From assembly GCF_900101025.1 (NCBI RefSeq), contig NZ_FMUH01000001.1, positions 124,001 through 188,000 of the forward strand: 64,000 nt of DNA. The letters are read 5' to 3'. Below the pieces are notes generated by a model. That model searched no databases, was not told where the DNA came from, and saw nothing but the letters and a program-made list of their open reading frames with translations. Below, piece by piece: positions 1 to 9,943 of this stretch. Numbering within the stretch: position 1 is the first letter of the stretch; each line of letters begins with the position of its first letter. The DNA is from Klenkia marina (lineage in GTDB: Bacteria; Actinomycetota; Actinomycetes; Mycobacteriales; Geodermatophilaceae). The position numbers and the translations under genes were made by a program.

Positions 1-2
1 AC

Positions 3-524
3 GTCGTCCGCGCCGAGATCGCCGACCTGTTCGCCGCCGGTGCGGACATCGTGCAGCTCGACGAGCCGTGGCTGCAGGCCCGCCCCGACGTCGCCCGGCA
101 GTACGGCGTCGAGGCGCTGAACCGGGCCCTCGAGGGCGCAGCCGGCACCACGCACGTGCACCTGTGCTTCGGCTACGCCGCGATGGTCGCCGAGCGGCCC
201 GACGGCTACTCGTTCCTTCCCGAGCTGGCCGACGTCGCGTGCGACGCCGTCTCGGTCGAGACCGCCCAGTCGCACCTGGACCCGACCACGCTGGAGCCCC
301 TGCGCGGCAAGGGCATCGCGCTGGGCGTGCTCGACCTCTCGACGCCCGAGGTCGAGACGCCCGTGCAGATCGCCGACCGCGTGCGCCGGGCGCTGGACCA
401 CGTCGACGTCGAGAAGCTGGTGCTCTCCAGCGACTGCGGCCTGAAGTACCTGCCGCGCGAGGCGGCCGCGGGCAAGATGCGGGCCCTGACGACGGCGGCC
501 GAACTGGTGCGCGGCGAGCTGTAG
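3..524 (+). CDS. Cobalamin-independent methionine synthase II-like protein, 3' part only
   Basis: The gene enters from outside the window and only about 173 C-terminal residues are present. The family (MetE C-terminal/UROD-like TIM barrel) transfers methyl groups to thiols such as homocysteine using a bound zinc. Visible support: the barrel strand DIVQLDEPW, the HVHLCFGY segment holding a likely His/Cys zinc-ligand pair, and SSDCGLKYLP near the end holding the last zinc cysteine. The stop is TAG at 522-524, with the next gene 2 bp further on. Without the N-terminus I cannot say whether this is true MetE or one of the short MetE-like paralogues of about 340-370 residues. Confidence 0.8.
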   Translation, partial: VVRAEIADLFAAGADIVQLDEPWLQARPDVARQYGVEALNRALEGAAGTTHVHLCFGYAAMVAERPDGYSFLPELADVACDAVSVETAQSHLDPTTLEPLRGKGIALGVLDLSTPEVETPVQIADRVRRALDHVDVEKLVLSSDCGLKYLPREAAAGKMRALTTAAELVRGEL

Positions 525-526
525 CG

Positions 527-895
527 GTGGCCCTGCTGACCTTCGCAGGCAGGCTGACCGCCGACCCGGTCGTCGACCGGTCCGACCGGACCCTGTCCGC
601 GGAGTTCGTGGTGGCCGAGTCGACCGGGGCCTACGTCCGGGGTGAGTGGGTGCCGCACGCGGTGCCCACCACCCGGTGGGTGCGCACCCCGCACCAGCTC
701 ACCGACGCGGTGGCCGCCACCCTGCGGTCCGGCGTCCACGTCGTCGTCACCGGCCGCGAGCACACCGAGCTGCGCGGCCGGCACGAGGTGCGGGTGGTCG
801 AGGCGGTCCGGGTCGGCGTGCTGCTCGCCGCGGAGCAGACGGTCACGGTGCACCCGCACCCCGGGCCGGGCAGCTGGTGGCCCACGGACGTCTGA
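527..895 (+). CDS. Single-stranded DNA-binding (OB-fold) family protein
   Basis: A 122-residue protein starting at GTG 527, directly after the stop of the upstream gene. The opening LLTFAGRLTADPVVD and the central segment VVVTGREHTELRGRHEVRVVEAVRVG resemble the SSB OB-fold (strand 1, then strands 4-5). It lacks the acidic-tipped, Gly/Pro-rich tail of replicative SSB, so a secondary or accessory SSB-like protein is more likely than the essential one. Tight spacing suggests co-transcription with the methionine synthase-like gene, but no functional link is evident. Confidence 0.6.
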   Translation: MALLTFAGRLTADPVVDRSDRTLSAEFVVAESTGAYVRGEWVPHAVPTTRWVRTPHQLTDAVAATLRSGVHVVVTGREHTELRGRHEVRVVEAVRVGVLLAAEQTVTVHPHPGPGSWWPTDV

Positions 896-902
896 GCCGT
901 GC

Positions 903-1484
903 TCAGCCGGCCCGGGCCTCGGCGACCTGGGCCAGGGCGACGTCGAGCGAGCGGACGGCACCGTCGGGGTCGACCCGGGCCAGCGCGAACGCGGCCACCA
1001 CCAGCGAGGTGCAGGTGTCGGCGAGCGGCCCGGGATCGCGGGCGGGGAACCGCGCTGCCACACCGCGCTCGAACGCCGTCCGCAGCTCGGCGCGGTAGCC
1101 GGCCACGACGGCGCGCACGGCGGCGTCGGCGCCGATCGGCGCGGTGGCCGCGTTGACCAGCAGGCACCCCTGCCCGGCCCCGGCCGGGTCGGCGGCCGCG
1201 ATCGCCGCCCGCAGCCCGTTCAGGTACCCGACCAGCGCGTCGGGGGCGACGACGTCACCGGTCAGGACGGCGAGGCGCGGGCGGACCACCTCGTCGAGGT
1301 AGCTCTGCACGGCGGCGTCGAAGAGCCCCCGCTTGCTGCCGAACGCGTGGTAGATGCTCGACCGGTTCAGCCCCGTGGCGCGCTCGAGCTCGGGCACGGA
1401 GGCGCTCTCGTACCCGTGGGTCCAGAACACGTCGCGGGCCGCACGGACGGCGGTCTCGGTGTCGTAGGCCTGCGGTCGGGCCAT
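903..1484 (-). CDS. TetR/AcrR family transcriptional regulator
   Basis: A 193-residue repressor. Residues 10-55 hold the TetR helix-turn-helix, with the typical NRSSIYHAFGSKRGLFDAAV recognition helix. The remainder is the variable ligand-binding domain and includes a Cys (GQGCLLVNAA), as in the TetR subgroup that senses electrophiles. It is divergent from a DUF1304/oxidoreductase pair, with a long inverted repeat (1508-1547) in between. It probably represses that pair and itself in response to a reactive or hydrophobic compound (inference). Confidence 0.88.
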   Translation of the reverse strand: MARPQAYDTETAVRAARDVFWTHGYESASVPELERATGLNRSSIYHAFGSKRGLFDAAVQSYLDEVVRPRLAVLTGDVVAPDALVGYLNGLRAAIAAADPAGAGQGCLLVNAATAPIGADAAVRAVVAGYRAELRTAFERGVAARFPARDPGPLADTCTSLVVAAFALARVDPDGAVRSLDVALAQVAEARAG

Positions 1485-1507
1485 GGTTCCTCCTCGTTCT
1501 GGACCTT

Positions 1508-1547
1508 CCGTTGCAGGATAGTCGGCTCGCGCGCTATCGTGCAACGG
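1508..1547. promoter_or_regulatory. Long inverted repeat, probable TetR operator
   Basis: Left arm CCGTTGCAGGATAG (1508-1521) and right arm CTATCGTGCAACGG (1534-1547) are complementary at 13 of 14 positions, separated by 12 bp. An outer GGACC/GGTCC pair (1501-1505, 1550-1554) extends the symmetry. It lies in the intergenic space between the divergent tetR gene and the DUF1304 gene, where a TetR dimer would control both promoters. Confidence 0.7.
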
Positions 1548-1571
1548 TCGGTCCACAACCCGGAGGTCAGC

Positions 1572-1958
1572 ATGGTCGTCGCAGGTCTGGTGCTCGTCGG
1601 CGTCGCTGCCGCGATCCACCTGTACATCTTCGTGCTCGAGTCGCTCGCCTGGACCGGCGAGAAGGCCCGGGCCACCTTCGGCACCACGCCCGCCGAGGCC
1701 GAGGCCACCCGGTCGATGGCCTTCAACCAGGGCTTCTACAACCTGTTCCTGGCCGTCGAGATCGCCGCCGGCATCGTCGTCGTCGCGGCCGGGGCCACCG
1801 CCGTCGGCGCCACGCTGGTGTTCGTCGGCGCCGGCTCGATGGTCGCCGCCGGGCTGGTCCTGCTGACCAGCGACCGCTCCAAGACCCGACCCGCCCTGAT
1901 CCAGCTCACCCCTCCCCTGCTCGGCATCGCGCTCCTCGCGGCCGGGCTCGCCCTCTGA
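1572..1958 (+). CDS. DUF1304 family membrane protein
   Basis: A 128-residue protein with about four hydrophobic helices. The N-terminal helix followed by FVLESLAWTGEKARATFG and the FNQGFYNLFLA segment are typical of DUF1304 (a small inner-membrane family of unknown function). The start ATG 1572 is preceded by CGGAGG. It is the first gene downstream of the TetR operator and probably forms an operon with the oxidoreductase 14 bp downstream. Confidence 0.85.
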   Translation: MVVAGLVLVGVAAAIHLYIFVLESLAWTGEKARATFGTTPAEAEATRSMAFNQGFYNLFLAVEIAAGIVVVAAGATAVGATLVFVGAGSMVAAGLVLLTSDRSKTRPALIQLTPPLLGIALLAAGLAL

Positions 1959-1972
1959 CAAGGAGACACGTC

Positions 1973-2977
1973 ATGACCGAGAGCACCCAGATCCAGCTGG
2001 TCAACCGCCCCCAGGGGTGGCCCACCCCCGAGGACTTCCGCACCGTCACCGTGACCTACGGCGACCTGGCCCCCGGCCAGGTGCGCGTGCGCAACGAGTT
2101 CCTCTCCGTCGACCCCTACATGCGCGGCCGCATGAACGACGTCAAGAGCTACGTGCCGCCCTTCGCCCTCGGCGAGACCCTGACCGGCGGCGCCGTCGGC
2201 CGCGTCGTCGAGTCGACGTCGGAGGCGCACCCCGTCGGGTCGCTCGTGCTGCACAACTTCGGCTGGCGCGACGTCGTCCAGGAGGACGCCCGCGGCTTCC
2301 GGGTGCTGCCCGAGATCCCCGGCGCCCCGGCCTCGCTGCACCTGGGCATCCTCGGTCTCACCGGCATGACCGCCTACGTAGGCCTCACCGCCATCGCGCA
2401 GCTGAAGGAGGGCGACACCGTGTTCGTCTCCGGCGCCGCGGGCGCCGTGGGCTCGGCGGTCGGCCAGATCGCCAAGCTGCTCGGCGCCGGCCGCGTGATC
2501 GGCTCGGCTGGTTCGGCCGAGAAGGTCGCGCTGCTGACCGAGAAGTACGGCTACGACGCCGCGTTCGACTACAAGGCCGGCCCCGTGCTCGACCAGCTGC
2601 GCGACGCTGCCCCCGACGGCATCGACGTCTACTTCGACAACGTCGGCGGCGACCACCTCGAGGCCGCGCTCGCGGTGCTCAACGACGGTGGTCGCGCGGC
2701 CCTGTGCGGCGCGATCAGCGGCTACAACGCCGACGAGGCGCCGGCCGGGCCCCGCAACATGATGAACATCATCAAGGGCGGGCTCACACTGAAGGGTTTC
2801 ACGCTGGGCAACTACTCCCACGTCGCCCCGGAGTTCCGCGAGCACATGACCACCTGGTTCGCCGACGGCGAGATCGCCTACGACGAGACGGTGGTCGAGG
2901 GCGTGGAGAACACCGTCGAGGCGTTCCTGTCGATGATGCGGGGCGCGAACACCGGCAAGATGGTCGTGAAGATCTAG
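1973..2977 (+). CDS. NADP-dependent medium-chain oxidoreductase (CurA / alkenal reductase-like)
   Basis: A 334-residue zinc-free MDR enzyme. The N-terminal GroES-like domain contains the FLSVDPYMRGRMN hallmark of the leukotriene B4 12-hydroxydehydrogenase/CurA/2-alkenal reductase group. The Rossmann domain starts at about residue 150 with VFVSGAAGAVGSAVGQIAK, and IDVYFDNVGG follows. These enzymes reduce alpha,beta-unsaturated carbonyls with NADPH. The start ATG 1973 has AAGGAG 8-13 nt upstream. Placement under a TetR operator suggests induction by an electrophilic enal or enone (inference). Confidence 0.88.
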   Translation: MTESTQIQLVNRPQGWPTPEDFRTVTVTYGDLAPGQVRVRNEFLSVDPYMRGRMNDVKSYVPPFALGETLTGGAVGRVVESTSEAHPVGSLVLHNFGWRDVVQEDARGFRVLPEIPGAPASLHLGILGLTGMTAYVGLTAIAQLKEGDTVFVSGAAGAVGSAVGQIAKLLGAGRVIGSAGSAEKVALLTEKYGYDAAFDYKAGPVLDQLRDAAPDGIDVYFDNVGGDHLEAALAVLNDGGRAALCGAISGYNADEAPAGPRNMMNIIKGGLTLKGFTLGNYSHVAPEFREHMTTWFADGEIAYDETVVEGVENTVEAFLSMMRGANTGKMVVKI

Positions 2978-2979
2978 CC

Positions 2980-3216
2980 TCAGTCCTCCGGCAGCTCGGC
3001 GAAGGCCCGCTGCGCGCCCCGGTACCAGTCCATCGACTTCTTCGGGTGCCGCCAGCGGGCCTTCATCGCGTCCCGGGCCTCCTGGTGGGTGGAGTCGCCG
3101 GCCGCCTCGCGCTCCTTCAGGTGCTGGTCCTGGGCGTTGATGACGGCGTTCGCGTCCTCGCCGCGGTGCGGGTGGTCGCAGGGCCCGCCGAGCTGGGCGC
3201 AGGTCATGGTCTTCAT
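2980..3216 (-). CDS. DUF1059-like small protein
   Basis: A 78-residue soluble protein. The opening MKTMTCAQLGGPCDHPHRGED matches the start of DUF1059 proteins (MKTMTC, then a Gly-Gly-x-Cys segment) and could bind metal through Cys6, Cys13 and nearby His residues. The C-terminal half (KARWRHPKKSMDWYRGAQRAF) is basic. Its ATG overlaps the stop of the upstream sigma-factor gene (ATGA), so the two are translationally coupled. Its role is unknown. Confidence 0.65.
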   Translation of the reverse strand: MKTMTCAQLGGPCDHPHRGEDANAVINAQDQHLKEREAAGDSTHQEARDAMKARWRHPKKSMDWYRGAQRAFAELPED

Positions 3217-4103
3217 CGGTGCTCCTCCGTCGTGGTGGTGTCCTGCTCCTGCGACGACGGCGAGGCCGCCGGTGTGACCGACCTGCGCTCGACGCCGTCG
3301 AGCACCCCCGGCTCGGCCCGGAAGACGATGCCGGCGACCCGCCCGTCGACCACGGTGAAGTCGAAGACGACCTTCGCCTCGCCGCGGTGGTACCAGGCGT
3401 AGCCGGGCCGGTCCTCGACCAGCACGGGCAGCGCGGCGTGCGCACTCCCGTCGAAGAACGCCGCGACGGCCTCCCGGCCGTCGATCCGCTCGGGGGTGCC
3501 GGCCCGCAGGGCGGCCGCGTCGGCGGTGACCCCGGCCCCGGGCGCCAGCAGCTCGAGCAGCCGGGCGAGGTCTCCCCCGCGGGCGGCGGCCATGAACGCG
3601 TCGACCACCACCCAGTCGGCCAGCCGGTCCTCCGCGGCCGGCTGCGCGACGCGCGCCCGGGCCCGCGACGCCAGCTTCCGCGCCGCGGCGGGGGTGGTGT
3701 CCAGGACGGCGGCGACGGTGCCGAACTCGAACCCGAAGCTGTCGTGCAGCACGAAGGCCACCCGCTCCCGGGGCGGCAACCGGTCCAGCACCACCTGCAG
3801 CGCGACCCCCACCGTGTCGGCCAGCGCGACCGCGTCGGCCGGGTCGAGAGCGGTGTCCGGGACGTCGTCGACCTCCTCGACCGGGCTCGGCACCCGGGCC
3901 TTGAGCCGGTCCAGGCACAGCCGGGTGGTGACCGTGGTCAGCCACGCGGGCAGGTCCAGCACCTCGACGTCGGTGCGGTCCAGCCGCAGCCACGCCTGCT
4001 GGACGACGTCCTCGGCCTCCGCCCGGTCGCCCAGCACCCGGGCGGCCAACGCCGTCAGCCGGTGTCGCTCCGCCTCGAACTCCTCGACCATCCCCTCGAC
4101 CAT
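3213..4103 (-). CDS. ECF sigma factor with C-terminal SnoaL-like domain (ECF41/SigJ type)
   Basis: A 296-residue sigma-70 family protein. Sigma region 2 spans about residues 5-75 (LGDRAEAEDVVQQAWLRL). Region 4 spans about 105-155 (LPPRERVAFVLHDSFGFEF, then TPAAARKLASRARARV). A SnoaL-like fold follows at about 175-275, as in ECF41/SigJ factors, where it acts as a fused regulator in place of an anti-sigma factor. I chose ATG 4103 because AGGAGG lies 8 nt upstream. An upstream in-frame start at 4133 lacks a ribosome site. It faces the UvrA-like gene divergently and is coupled to the DUF1059-like gene. Confidence 0.88.
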   Translation of the reverse strand: MVEGMVEEFEAERHRLTALAARVLGDRAEAEDVVQQAWLRLDRTDVEVLDLPAWLTTVTTRLCLDRLKARVPSPVEEVDDVPDTALDPADAVALADTVGVALQVVLDRLPPRERVAFVLHDSFGFEFGTVAAVLDTTPAAARKLASRARARVAQPAAEDRLADWVVVDAFMAAARGGDLARLLELLAPGAGVTADAAALRAGTPERIDGREAVAAFFDGSAHAALPVLVEDRPGYAWYHRGEAKVVFDFTVVDGRVAGIVFRAEPGVLDGVERRSVTPAASPSSQEQDTTTTEEHR

Positions 4104-4117
4104 CTCCACGCCCTCCT

Positions 4118-4144
4118 GACGACCCGGCCCCACCGGGTGTGACC
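4118..4144 (-). promoter_or_regulatory. Possible ECF41-type autoregulatory promoter
   Basis: On the minus strand GGTCACA (4144-4138) is followed after 16 bp by CGTC (4121-4118). ECF41 promoters are described as a TGTCACA-like -35 element and a CGTC -10 element. The position just upstream of the sigma gene fits autoregulation, but the predicted start point would lie very close to the AGGAGG, so the call is tentative. Confidence 0.3.
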
Positions 4145-4183
4145 GGGTCGGAATCGTCGTCAGGATGCGGTAGACAGCACGCC

Positions 4184-6559
<2,376 letters not shown>

Positions 6560-6799
6560 CGCGGTGTCGGTTCTCTGGTTGGCGCGTCGCTGACAACCCA
6601 GGAACCGCCATTGGAAGCAGGTGGTGCACCGCTGAGAGACGAAGGGCGAATTCGATGGAACCCCTCGCCGTGAGCGAGGCTCGGGCATGGAGCGGTGACC
6701 GCCAGCTACCCCGTCAGCACTATGGCTCTCGGCCGCTCGACCCCCTCGCGCCTCACCAGCAGCGTGCGCACCTCGGCGCTGTCCGCGACCACATGCGCA

Positions 6800-7321
6800 T
6801 CACTCGTTGACGTCTGCGACACCGTTCCCGTTCAGGTCCGAGCCAGGCCCGAAGCACTCCTCGACGGTGGCCGTCCCGTCCGAGCATCGGACTTCGAGGT
6901 CGGAGTAGACGTATCCGTCGTCCTCGTCGGCGACCGTCTCAGACCTGGTGCATCCGAGCGCGTCGTCGAAGTACCAGCCTGGTGGGCAGCCGCCCTCGGC
7001 ATCGATGACTGCCTGCGCGGCTGCTTCCTCGGCTGCCTGTTGTGACGCGGCGTCCTCGGCCGCTTGTTGTGCCGCGGCCTCTACCGCTGCGAGCTCAGCA
7101 GCCACCCGCTCGGCCTCCGCACGCTCAGCCTCAGCCCGCTGGGCCACGAGCACAGACCGGGCGTCTGCCTCGGACTCGAGCTCAAGACCCGACGGCCCGA
7201 CCCAGGTCGCGGCGCGCGTCGCGCCCACCGCGGACGTCGTGGACAACTCGGACTCGTTGCCGCAACCGGCAAGGAGGACGACGGCGAACGTCGCGAATGC
7301 CGTAAGGCGCGACTGCTTCAT
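6800..7321 (-). CDS. Secreted lipoprotein with Ala/Glu-rich helical region and Ca-loop-like tail
   Basis: A 173-residue predicted lipoprotein with signal peptide MKQSRLTAFATFAVVLLAGC, where LLAGC is the lipobox. Residues 45-110 form a long Ala/Glu/Gln-rich helical or coiled-coil stretch (repeated AEAERVAAE, QQAAEDAA). The C-terminal third has four cysteines and ends in a dockerin/EF-hand-like loop, DLNGNGVADVNE. It is probably attached to the outer face of the membrane. No named family is recognised. The roughly 230 bp on each side show no gene. Confidence 0.7.
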   Translation of the reverse strand: MKQSRLTAFATFAVVLLAGCGNESELSTTSAVGATRAATWVGPSGLELESEADARSVLVAQRAEAERAEAERVAAELAAVEAAAQQAAEDAASQQAAEEAAAQAVIDAEGGCPPGWYFDDALGCTRSETVADEDDGYVYSDLEVRCSDGTATVEECFGPGSDLNGNGVADVNE

Positions 7322-7548
7322 GTGGACCCCCGTGGATGCGCCGCCGAGTTCCGGACGGCGAAACTGCGGACAGGGTGACATGCCCACGGCGCGCAGGAGA
7401 AGTCGACCGCCCACTCCCGATGGCAAGCCCCTGGCTGACATGTCGTCGTCTGATGCTGACCGCGTTGCTCGATCTCGGTGCGATTGCTGAGCGCTCTGAG
7501 CGCGGAATGCCCAGTAGCCGCGCCCAGCCTTCGAGGGTCGGGGTGTGG

Positions 7549-7902
7549 TCAGGCCTCCGGGGCGTCAGCCGGGTCGGCTGCGAGGTAGCCCGACCAGCCG
7601 TCGTACTCGCCGCCGTGGCGGTCGACGACGTCGAAGATCTGCTGGCTGGAGGCGTCGGCGGTATCGACGTCGGCGGCGTCGATGCGGGAGAACTCGATCC
7701 GCACCCGTCGCAGACCCCGGCCCACACCGTCCACGCGGAAACCGAGGGCGACCAGGTCGGTCTGCACGGCGGCGGCGTGCCGGCGCGGCACCACCACGAG
7801 GTGGTCCAGCGGACGCGGCACGTGCGGCGCGTCCCCCAGCTCCACCCGCTGCGCCACCAGCGCCACGTTCGCCTCGTGCTGGGCCGCCATGTCCGAGGTC
7901 AT
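7549..7902 (-). CDS. RraB-like ribonuclease E inhibitor domain protein
   Basis: A 117-residue acidic protein. The C-terminal segment IFDVVDRHGGEYDGWSGYL and the central HLVVVPRRHAAAVQTDLVALGFRVD fit the RraB/regulator of RNase E activity B fold, which binds RNase E and modulates mRNA decay in proteobacteria. Its actinobacterial role is not established. The start ATG 7902 was chosen because sequence upstream is terminator and tmRNA. Confidence 0.65.
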   Translation of the reverse strand: MTSDMAAQHEANVALVAQRVELGDAPHVPRPLDHLVVVPRRHAAAVQTDLVALGFRVDGVGRGLRRVRIEFSRIDAADVDTADASSQQIFDVVDRHGGEYDGWSGYLAADPADAPEA

Positions 7903-7930
7903 GCCGCCGACGCTAGCTCCCCGCGACGCA

Positions 7931-7968
7931 GCAGAGCCCGGGCGGTCCGAGGACCGTCCGGGCTCTGC
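7931..7968 (-). terminator. Strong stem-loop downstream of tmRNA
   Basis: Two 18-nt arms (7931-7948 and 7951-7968) pair with one mismatch around a 2-nt GA turn. It lies 22 bp beyond the tmRNA 3' end and before the rraB-like gene, both on the minus strand, so it most likely ends the tmRNA transcript. Confidence 0.8.
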
Positions 7969-7990
7969 TCTGCAAGGGGTGGTGCTGTGA

Positions 7991-8366
7991 TGGTGGAGGT
8001 GGCGGGAATCGAACCCGCGTCCTTCGACGCGCGACCAGGGCTTCTCCGAGCGCAGTCCGCTGTGTCCCTGCTCGACCTTCCCGATCCCACGAACAGGTCG
8101 GGACGACAGGCCCAGTCGCTGTGGGGTGTCCCGTGCCGGTCCGCGACCGACCAGCACGGTGAGTCATCTAGCTGATGCCAGGATCCGGGCCGATGACAGA
8201 ACCCGGGCTGACAGACTCACTCTGGCTGCTTACGCAGCGAGAGCGAAGTCGCGCTGACTGGAGTCGGCGCTTGTGTGTTTTCCAACGCGTGGTTAACGAG
8301 CTCATCGTTGGCTTCCTCGGCTCGCTTCCCCTGGTGACCCGACCGAAGTCGAGACCAATCACCCCC
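7991..8366 (-). ncRNA. ssrA: Transfer-messenger RNA (tmRNA)
   Basis: A 376-nt tmRNA. The 5' end GGGGGTGATTGGTCTCGACT pairs its first seven bases with CACCTCC just before the encoded A-CCA 3' end, forming the acceptor stem. The T arm reads GCGGGTTCGATTCCCGCC. The tag reading frame (8268-8230) encodes ADSSQRDFALAA then TAA. It is close to the mycobacterial tag, with the ALAA degradation end. Together with SmpB (encoded at 15.8-16.3 kb) it rescues stalled ribosomes. Only 28 bp separate it from the corA stop codon. Confidence 0.95.
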
Positions 8367-8394
8367 TGTGCAGTTGTACCGGCAGATCCTACGC

Positions 8395-9552
8395 CTAGAT
8401 CCAGTCGCGCCGCTTGAAGATGACGTAGAGCGCCAGGCTGATGCCGAACATCAGCGCCAGCGCGAAGGGGTAGCCGAACACCCAGGTCAGCTCGGGCATG
8501 TGGTCGAAGTTCATGCCGTAGACGCCGCCGACCAGCGAGGGGGCGAACAGGATGGCTGCCCAGGCCGAGATCTTCTTGACCTCCTCGCCCTGGGCGATCG
8601 AGGTCTCCGACAGCGTCTTCATCTCCTCGTTCTGCCGCTGGGCGACCAGGGTCGCGTTCACGGTGAGGATGTCGCGCAGCTGCGACCGGAAGGCGTCGAC
8701 CCGCTCGTTGATGCCGGTGACGTGGTCGGCGACGTCGCGCAGGTTGGCCCGCAGGTCCTCGTCGACGCCGTACTTCTCGAACCCGGCGGTGATCGCCGCG
8801 CAGATGCCGGCCAGCGGCGCGGTGGCCCGCTGGACGTCGAGCACCTCCTGGGACAGCTCGTAGATGCGCCGGGACACCTTCGGGTCACCGCGGAACACCT
8901 CGAGCTCGATCTCGTCGATGTCCTTGTCCAGCCCGGCCAGCACCGGCAGGTACCCGTCGACGACGGCGTCGAGGATGGCGTAGAGCACCGACTCGCTGCC
9001 CTTGGCCAGCAGCTCCGGGTCGCTCTCCAGCCGCCGGCGCACGCGCGCCAGGTCCGGGGACTCCGCGTGCCGGATCGTGATGACGAAGTCGCGCCCGAGG
9101 AACAGGTGCAGCTCGCCGAACTCGACCTCCTCGCGGGCGTCGAGGTACCGGGCGGCCTTGAGGACGACGAAGAGCGTGTCCCCGTAGCGCTCGAACTTCG
9201 GCCGCTGATGGGCGTGGATGGCGTCCTCGACGGCCAGCTCGGGCAGGTCGAACAGCTCGGCCAGCTCACCGACCTGGTGCGGCTCGGGCCGGTAGAGGCC
9301 CAGCCAGGCGAGGCGGTTCTCGGTGAACCCGTCGGTGAGGCGCAGCCAGGTGCGGCTCTCCTCCGGCGACCCGGGGGTGTCCACGCGGCGCCCGTTGCTG
9401 TAGACGGCGTTGTCGACCATCTTCGGCGCGCGTCCGGGCAGCTCCAGGCGGGTGACCGGCTCGGGCGCCAGACCGGTCGGCCGGGGCCGGCGGGTGAGCG
9501 TGCTCAGGGCGGTGAGCGGGGCAGTGAGCTGGGGACGGCGGCGATCGGCCAC
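8395..9552 (-). CDS. corA: CorA family magnesium/divalent cation transporter
   Basis: A 385-residue CorA-type channel. A long soluble alpha/beta and helical N-terminal domain is followed by two C-terminal transmembrane helices, with the YGMNF (GMN) selectivity motif at the end of the first. The conserved periplasmic loop and the basic C-terminus FKRRDWI are present. The start GTG 9552 is preceded by AGGGAG 6 nt upstream. It probably mediates Mg2+ (or Co2+/Ni2+) uptake. The gene lies upstream of ssrA on the same strand. Confidence 0.92.
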   Translation of the reverse strand: MADRRRPQLTAPLTALSTLTRRPRPTGLAPEPVTRLELPGRAPKMVDNAVYSNGRRVDTPGSPEESRTWLRLTDGFTENRLAWLGLYRPEPHQVGELAELFDLPELAVEDAIHAHQRPKFERYGDTLFVVLKAARYLDAREEVEFGELHLFLGRDFVITIRHAESPDLARVRRRLESDPELLAKGSESVLYAILDAVVDGYLPVLAGLDKDIDEIELEVFRGDPKVSRRIYELSQEVLDVQRATAPLAGICAAITAGFEKYGVDEDLRANLRDVADHVTGINERVDAFRSQLRDILTVNATLVAQRQNEEMKTLSETSIAQGEEVKKISAWAAILFAPSLVGGVYGMNFDHMPELTWVFGYPFALALMFGISLALYVIFKRRDWI

Positions 9553-9943
9553 GACGGACTCCCTGGGGTGGTGCGGGCGGGGACGTCGGAGGAGGTCCCG
9601 CGGGCACCGGCCCCGGACGGGGACCGTGGCCGGCCGCGTCAGGCGGCGGGGACCTCGGGACTGTGACTGGGGGGCTCGCTGCGCATGCGTGCCACCTCCC
9701 GTCCGGTCGGGCCCCGGCGTCCGGGCCGTCGTCGATGATCGCACGCCCCGTACCGGCCGGCATGCACGGCAGGCACACGTGCGGTGAAGACCACTCCCCC
9801 GGGGTGCGCCACCGACTGCCGACCGACCCTGGTGCATCACCGGCGCCTGTGGGCAGACTGTGCGCGTCCCGCGGTCGGCTGGTGCCGGCACCGTCAAGAA
9901 CAGGCGCAGGGATCCGGCCCCGTCCGACGAGAGGGATCCTGAC
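9553..9943. other. Intergenic region between divergent corA and cutinase genes
   Basis: These 391 bp separate two divergent genes and must hold both promoters. I see no convincing open frame in either direction, no recognised Mg2+ riboswitch fold, and no clear operator. Confidence 0.5.

Noticed and set aside
7991-8175. Protein frames across the tmRNA region on both strands
   Set aside because: The acceptor stem, T arm and tag sequence show that this is ssrA, so overlapping short frames are artefacts.
9553-9943. Mg2+ riboswitch upstream of corA
   Set aside because: No recognisable M-box or similar structure; a ribosome site and start lie directly at 9552 with no long conserved leader visible.
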